This document shows, piece after piece, positions 55,121 to 59,934 of a DNA stretch of 59,934 nt. Position numbers and translations under genes: made by a program. The stretch is from CAZEHJ01 sp964512485 (lineage in GTDB: Bacteria; Bacteroidota; Rhodothermia; Rhodothermales; UBA10348). The notes under the pieces are model-generated. The model searched no databases. It was not told the DNA's origin and saw nothing but the letters and a program-made list of their open reading frames with translations. Position 1 is the stretch's first letter, and the number at the start of each line of letters is the position of its first letter. The stretch lies in assembly GCA_964512485.1 (NCBI GenBank), contig CAZEHJ010000013.1:1-59934 (forward strand). Direction: 5' to 3'.

Positions 55121-58100
55121 CGGATTATGGCCAGTTTGATGAGACGTGTATCCTTCCTGCCGCTCGCTGAGCTCGCTTCAATCCGCGCCAGATAAACGCC
55201 GCTTCCCGCCTCCGTCTTCCAGACGATTTCAGACGGAACTCCGGCTGCGACAGCGGGCAGTTCAAATTCGTCAATCGGCGTACCCGTCATGTCGACGATT
55301 ACAACCGTCACATCCGACGTTTCTGTGACACCGACGCGAATTCTGGTTTCTCCATTTCTCACCGGATTGGGCCAATTGTACGTTTCCCCTTCCACCAACA
55401 GAGACGCGCCCCCGGCAGAAGGATTCGGAGGATTTCGGATGTCCATGACCAGATCTGAGGCGTGTACATTCGAGGCGAACACGGCGTCATCCGCCCACTT
55501 TCGGATGGTGCCTGTTGCAGAAGAAGCCGCAACAAATCCCTGACCCACAACCGGAATCATTCCGTTCGCTATTCCTACGGGTACGGGATAGCCGGACATC
55601 GACTCGATTCCTCGCCCGTTTGCCGTGTCAATCCTGTACGCTTCCAGGTAACCGTTTACCGACATGACATGAATCCTGTGGTTCCCGTTCGACTCGACCG
55701 ATACGATCGGTCTTGATGAAGAGCTGGCATCCATACGAAGCGGAAAGCCCCGATAGATCGCACCGGAGGGATAGGCCGCGACGAGCCATTCGCCGCAGGA
55801 AAAGATGATTTCGCCTCGCCCGTCGCTTCCCATATCGGTCCACGTCGGGTCTGAGACGCTGCAACCCGTTACAGGCGGTTCGATCTGTGAAATCGATCCG
55901 GATTCGTCGATGATAGTGATTCTGCCAGCGTCGCGCGAGGGCCATGCAATAGACCAACCCGCATCACTTCTGAGGCCAGACATGAGAGCGCCTTCACGGA
56001 TATCGGATCCATCGAAAGGAATCTGCAAATCCAGATCTTTACCGACAATACCATTGTCTGTCAGGATCAGCATATCAATGGAATTCCGATCGGGAACCAC
56101 AATATCCCGGATTCGACTCGACGCTGAATGAATTTCCGAGCTGTACGTCCCGTCGTCTCTCAGCGTTGTCATCAACAGCACAGGGTTGTTTCCCTGAATT
56201 GCGCCAAGAAAAAATCTCCGCTCACCGGCGAGATCAACCCAGGCAATCCTGGGAGAAAAACCAGTGAGAGACTGGCCGCTGAAATCATCTGAAATCGATG
56301 TCGTCCTCAAAGCAGAACCTTCAACCGTATGCAGGAAAAATCCAGACGGCGAGGCCGTCACGACCCCTTCGTCGACGACGGCAGGAATGCTTGGAACGAG
56401 AGAGGCGACGAACGATGAACTCGTATTCCCGGGCCGAAATCCAAGCACTGCCTCAGTATCACTCTGCAGTTCGAACGTCCAGAACTCGTCTGCGGCCGGG
56501 CCCGGTATGAGAATACCGTTTCCAGCAAGACGCGCGTCTTCTCTGTCAGCCAGATTTTCTGACAGCAAAAGCGGACCGTCGGACTGAGAGGAGCCGACCG
56601 TGAAGCTCATCTGAACGCCTGGTGTCGAAAAATCCGAAATATTGACAGTCGAGGACGTCCCGCTGTTGGCGTCACTCGACGGAAGCGTGTCCGAGGCAAA
56701 TCTGTTTTGATACAGCTGAATGTCCTGTCCCGTATTCGTGCGGACCGTGACTGGATTGCCTTGATACCAGAAATCAAATGGAGTCCCCAGATCGAACCGG
56801 GGACCAAAAAAGCCGGCATTCGATGAAAAACCAATATCCTGTGCGCCATCGGCCTCTTCAAGATCAACTGCCCGTTCGTCGGGGAATGCATTCACCGAGT
56901 TATCCGATAGTCGGGCGTTCAGCCGGTTCTCATCCACATGCCAGATCAACATTCCGCCCAGAAGCGGATTGTCGTTCTCGTCTACTCCGCCGGGGAGCGC
57001 GAAATCGTAATTGTCGACGTCGACAACAACCCCACCTTCAAACGCCGAGATCGTCTGCGTATTGAAATCGGGGTCGTCGTTGGTATAAGTAAGCGTTCGC
57101 TCTCCCTCTGGGGTCCAAACGGTGATATTGACCCCGTCTCCTTCGGGGTCGCGATGCCGATTCTCGACAAGGAAATACTCGGCGTCCGAGATGGAAATTC
57201 GAGCCGCTTCATTTCTGCCTGCGTCCCCGGTGTGCGTGAGAACCACGGACTGTCCTTCAAGAGGATCAACAATGGTATCCGACCACCCCAGATACTGTTT
57301 GGTCCATGCCGAAGGTTCGGGAGGAAACAGCCCACTGAACGCGAATATTCCCAGCGCATCCATCACACCAAAGGGGCCGATACCGCTCGATCCATCGGTG
57401 GTATTGAACAGATCCGGCACATTCAGATAGTTCATGAAGCTGGCAGTCAACATGCCATTGATCGACAGCTCCACCAGAAAGGCCTCGTCGGTTATGAAAT
57501 TGAACCCGAGGCGGGATTCCGTCCTGGGAATGATGAGCGTATTGTCCACAGGCAGGTCAGAAAACGTGACTCCCGAAGCTCCCAGACGATCCAGGGCAGT
57601 CCCATCAAAAAAGATGGAAGGAAGGTCCTGAGGTGTCTTGTCGAGCGACGTACCCGTCAGCTCAATATCCCGCCCGACACCGGCATGGAAAAGCACAAAT
57701 GCCACATTTGAATTGGGCCGGATGTTCACGAAAACCCCGGTCGCTGCCGCCAGGGACCACGCTTCTTTCGACAGCGCCGCCAGCTTGGCAAGCTCGGCGT
57801 CGGATCCTGCCTCCTCTCCCGTGGGGCTGTAATCCCCCATTGTGCCGCTTACCTGGACAACAGTGCTAAGCAGGTGCGATCGCACCTCGGTCCGGCCATC
57901 CGAGACTCGGCTGATGTAGTTCTCCAGGAATCGGATATGCGCGTCGAAGTAGTCCCAATCGTGGGGCAACGGATCAATGGAAGGATTATCAACTCCTTCG
58001 AACAGGATTCCGTCAAACGTTCCGTCGCCGGTCGTGAAACGTGTTGTGTCCGGCTGGAATTCAACCCTCAACGCCACCACGTCAACGAGCGCGGGTGCAT

Positions 58101-58221
58101 GACTCGCTAGTGTAGAACTAGATTGAGCATGCACCCGTGAAAGAGGGAGAAATAAAACAGCCAGGAACAGCACGATTCGCGCGACAGATCGATCGTCAGC
58201 GAAGGCGGAATTTTCCGTCAT
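55117..58221 (-). CDS. M6-type metallopeptidase homologue lacking its zinc motif, T9SS-sorted
   Basis: This 1034-residue secreted protein has a signal peptide (…SRVHAQ, residue 33), an N-terminal region like immune-inhibitor-A/M6 peptidases, and a FlgD/T9SS tail (NWPNPVRNGETRIRV ... RLIKLAIIR). M6 landmarks are kept: PDLFNTTDGSSGIGPFGVMD, ENRHRDPEGDG and GGMLIWHVDENRL. But the segment that should hold HExxH reads ASFMN at 260-264, just before NVPDLF, so the zinc His and catalytic Glu are gone. It may be a pseudo-enzyme that binds rather than cuts. It lies between porV and the protease-barrel gene. Confidence 0.82.
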   Translation of the reverse strand: MTENSAFADDRSVARIVLFLAVLFLPLSRVHAQSSSTLASHAPALVDVVALRVEFQPDTTRFTTGDGTFDGILFEGVDNPSIDPLPHDWDYFDAHIRFLENYISRVSDGRTEVRSHLLSTVVQVSGTMGDYSPTGEEAGSDAELAKLAALSKEAWSLAAATGVFVNIRPNSNVAFVLFHAGVGRDIELTGTSLDKTPQDLPSIFFDGTALDRLGASGVTFSDLPVDNTLIIPRTESRLGFNFITDEAFLVELSINGMLTASFMNYLNVPDLFNTTDGSSGIGPFGVMDALGIFAFSGLFPPEPSAWTKQYLGWSDTIVDPLEGQSVVLTHTGDAGRNEAARISISDAEYFLVENRHRDPEGDGVNITVWTPEGERTLTYTNDDPDFNTQTISAFEGGVVVDVDNYDFALPGGVDENDNPLLGGMLIWHVDENRLNARLSDNSVNAFPDERAVDLEEADGAQDIGFSSNAGFFGPRFDLGTPFDFWYQGNPVTVRTNTGQDIQLYQNRFASDTLPSSDANSGTSSTVNISDFSTPGVQMSFTVGSSQSDGPLLLSENLADREDARLAGNGILIPGPAADEFWTFELQSDTEAVLGFRPGNTSSSFVASLVPSIPAVVDEGVVTASPSGFFLHTVEGSALRTTSISDDFSGQSLTGFSPRIAWVDLAGERRFFLGAIQGNNPVLLMTTLRDDGTYSSEIHSASSRIRDIVVPDRNSIDMLILTDNGIVGKDLDLQIPFDGSDIREGALMSGLRSDAGWSIAWPSRDAGRITIIDESGSISQIEPPVTGCSVSDPTWTDMGSDGRGEIIFSCGEWLVAAYPSGAIYRGFPLRMDASSSSRPIVSVESNGNHRIHVMSVNGYLEAYRIDTANGRGIESMSGYPVPVGIANGMIPVVGQGFVAASSATGTIRKWADDAVFASNVHASDLVMDIRNPPNPSAGGASLLVEGETYNWPNPVRNGETRIRVGVTETSDVTVVIVDMTGTPIDEFELPAVAAGVPSEIVWKTEAGSGVYLARIEASSASGRKDTRLIKLAIIR

Positions 58222-58299
58222 GCTATGCCGAAGGGTACGGAGTTGAAAATTGAATCATTGACGAGGCAGGTCGCCTCAAATGAGGACTGAACCCGTCAA

Positions 58300-59502
58300 T
58301 TACTTCGCGAAATCCACCAACATGGAGAACCGCATTGTGTTCGCCAGTGGAGAGTCCTGTTCGGCATAAATGTACGAAAAATCGACCCCGATGATATTCA
58401 CCCGGACACCCGCACCCAGCGTCATGAATTTGCGATTTCCGTTGTTGGGATTTTCGTAGAAATACCCTGCACGGAGAGCAAACAAATTGTTGTACCAGTA
58501 CTCGACTCCGGTCCCGATCGTGAGCTGATTCAGGACTGAGAGAGACTTGAATTGGGCGTCATCGTCGGCCAAAGCGTTGGTTCGGACGTCGATCGACTGC
58601 CACGAGGAAAAGATCGCTTTGTAGAAAGGATCGGATTCGTACGTCGTCGAGTCGTCACCTGAATAGTGGATCAGATCCTTATTGAAATCCGTGACCCAGG
58701 TCAGAGAGTTGAACTCATCAAAGTTCATCTTGAACGCATATCCAAATCGCAGGTTGGTCGGAATTGGATCGGCCTGGGCGTTGTCAGAATACTGAATCTT
58801 GGGGCCCATGTTGGCCAGATTGAATCCTGCGGAGATTTCTCCTTTCATCGTCTCTCCCATAGAGAAAGGACGCGTGCGATACAGACCGGCGAAATCAAAT
58901 GCGGTTGAAACGCCAGCCTTGGTTTCCTGAGCTCCCACAACCTGTCCTGGAGCAAGATTCGAATAAATGAATCGAACGGAGGTACCGATACCGAAACGGT
59001 CACTCAGCTTGGTTCCGTATGAAAGGCCTGTGGCCAAGTCATAGGACCGGAACGTTCCCGTCGGATTATTTTGCGCATCTCGTCCCTCGTGTTCTCCCAA
59101 GAAGAGATAAGTAAGGGAAGCACCGAAGGTACCCCAACCGGGTACGTGGTGTTTTGCGATCAGATACTCGTAAAAGAGATCTGCGTTGAATTCAGGCAGC
59201 CATGCCGAATGCGTAATCGCTGCTTCCGTCCCTGTCTGGAAAGCCAGACCGGCAGGATTCCAGAACATGGCGCTCGCATTATCTGCAAGAGCAACGCCTG
59301 CATTCCCCATTCCCGAGGCCCGACTGTCCGGCTCAATCTTCAGGAATACGACGGCAGATCCACCCACCTGCGCACTGGCAAGGTGTGGGAGAACCATGAA
59401 TACGGCCAATATCAACGTCACAAAAATTCCGCCCTTCAATGCGCGGCCGTTGCCACGATCGGTCGTGTTGGTCCTCGTTCTACCCGAGTTCAATTCGTAC
59501 AT
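58300..59502 (-). CDS. porV: type IX secretion outer-membrane protein PorV
   Basis: PorV carries T9SS cargo from the SprA translocon to the PorU sortase at the cell surface. The 400-residue protein has a signal peptide (cleavage near LASAQVG, about residue 45) and a FadL-like barrel. The family signature is VFLKIEPDSRASGMGNAGVALADN followed by ASAMFWNPAGLAF (given in two parts). It ends MRFSMLVDFAK. The gene follows a PorU-like C-terminus by 147 bp, the usual porU-porV order. Confidence 0.9.
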   Translation of the reverse strand: MYELNSGRTRTNTTDRGNGRALKGGIFVTLILAVFMVLPHLASAQVGGSAVVFLKIEPDSRASGMGNAGVALADNASAMFWNPAGLAFQTGTEAAITHSAWLPEFNADLFYEYLIAKHHVPGWGTFGASLTYLFLGEHEGRDAQNNPTGTFRSYDLATGLSYGTKLSDRFGIGTSVRFIYSNLAPGQVVGAQETKAGVSTAFDFAGLYRTRPFSMGETMKGEISAGFNLANMGPKIQYSDNAQADPIPTNLRFGYAFKMNFDEFNSLTWVTDFNKDLIHYSGDDSTTYESDPFYKAIFSSWQSIDVRTNALADDDAQFKSLSVLNQLTIGTGVEYWYNNLFALRAGYFYENPNNGNRKFMTLGAGVRVNIIGVDFSYIYAEQDSPLANTMRFSMLVDFAK

Positions 59503-59649
59503 CTTTACGTTTAGAGTTTTTTAAAGCCTTTAGTGCCGATTGCCAGGACTTCAAACCCAAATGTCTGAAGGCCCGCGTTCGGGGACCACTACATACCTGA
59601 AATCAGGCGTTCAAAATGTGTATCCAGTATCAGTGTATCTATATGTGTC

Positions 59650-59934
59650 CTATCGGATTATAGCCAGTTTTTCGACGTGCTCACTAACCTGGCGTTCGCC
59701 GTTCTGGTTTTCAACTGCGACCTTGATACGATAAAGGTAAACTCCAGTTGCCGGGCGGTCCAGATCATCGTCTTTTCCGTCCCAGTAGACCTGCAATGGT
59801 CCACTGCCCAAAACGCCTTCAGGAAGGGCTTCGTCCGAATGTATTGTTCGTATCGGTCGTCCGCTAAGCGTATAGATGCGTATTTGGACCTCTGCTTCGG
59901 TCCCTGGGGGCTGATTATGCTCGAATATGAATCG
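59650..59934 (-). CDS. C-terminal end of a PorU-like T9SS sortase (partial)
   Basis: The minus strand is open from the right edge to TAG 59652-59650, 94 codons. It reads HNQPPGTEAEVQIRIYTLSGR, then VYWDGKDDDLDRPATGVYLYRI, ending HVEKLAIIR: a FlgD-Ig-like module. This is how PorU sortases of this group end, and the next gene is porV. Other T9SS cargo share such tails, so PorU is inferred from gene order. Confidence 0.7.
   Translation of the reverse strand, partial: RFIFEHNQPPGTEAEVQIRIYTLSGRPIRTIHSDEALPEGVLGSGPLQVYWDGKDDDLDRPATGVYLYRIKVAVENQNGERQVSEHVEKLAIIR

Overview
The window looks like a scaffold from a marine-type member of the Rhodothermota/Balneolota branch of the FCB (Bacteroidota-related) group. 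The reasons are type IX secretion genes (the end of a PorU-like gene followed by porV), secreted proteins with 'QNYPNPFNP'-type C-terminal sorting tails, a TonB-dependent receptor with a carboxypeptidase-like N-terminal domain, many lipoproteins, little Shine-Dalgarno sequence, and dense packing with ATGA/TAATG overlaps. Two 100-N assembly gaps (13727-13826 and 35514-35613) show that it is a draft scaffold. The taxonomic call is inference from gene content, not from a marker gene.

Region 1 (about 1-18000) is an alpha-glucan utilisation locus on the minus strand. In transcription order it holds a GH13 amylase lipoprotein, a control region with two LacI-type operators, a two-domain parvulin prolyl isomerase, a TonB-dependent receptor, a 1287-residue secreted protein rich in acidic DNDGDG-like repeats, a PorV-like outer-membrane protein, a T9SS-sorted protein with starch-binding-like domains, a strong hairpin, and a second GH13 amylase lipoprotein. 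No SusD is present. The receptor's signal peptide is encoded by 15-bp tandem repeats that run into the first assembly gap. A ZIP metal transporter and a remnant of an arsenite-methyltransferase-like gene lie at the distal end.

Region 2 (18000-28100) holds a GDSL/SGNH-TPR membrane protein, a striking MamK-like actin paired with a cell-wall amidase, an EF-G paralogue, tsaB, accD and a SpoIID/LytB-like protein. Region 3 (28100-40600) begins with a likely peptidoglycan recovery operon (GNAT, GHL10 glycosidase, golvesin-containing amidase, AmpG-like permease). It continues with a PAP2 phosphatase, a Sua5/TsaC protein, a polysaccharide deacetylase, an HD phosphohydrolase and tryptophan 2,3-dioxygenase.

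Region 4 (40600-50000) is a leftward housekeeping run: CPBP protease, DUF2007, cdsA, a 67-residue membrane protein, mutL, tilS and hpt. Next to it are an ECF-like sigma factor, tRNA-Arg(CCG), an intergenic array of small hairpins and a gltP-type symporter. Region 5 (50100-59934) is a T9SS-linked run on the minus strand: porU (C-terminus only), porV, an M6-family-like protein that has lost its HExxH zinc site, a metallopeptidase/beta-propeller/beta-barrel fusion, a TlpA-like thioredoxin and a DUF5683-like protein.

The best candidates for something undescribed are the repeat-encoded signal peptide of the glycan receptor, the MamK-like actin/amidase pair in a bacterium with no other magnetosome gene in view, and the inactive-protease plus protease-barrel pair behind porV. 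All identifications were made by reading motifs by eye. No database search was run.
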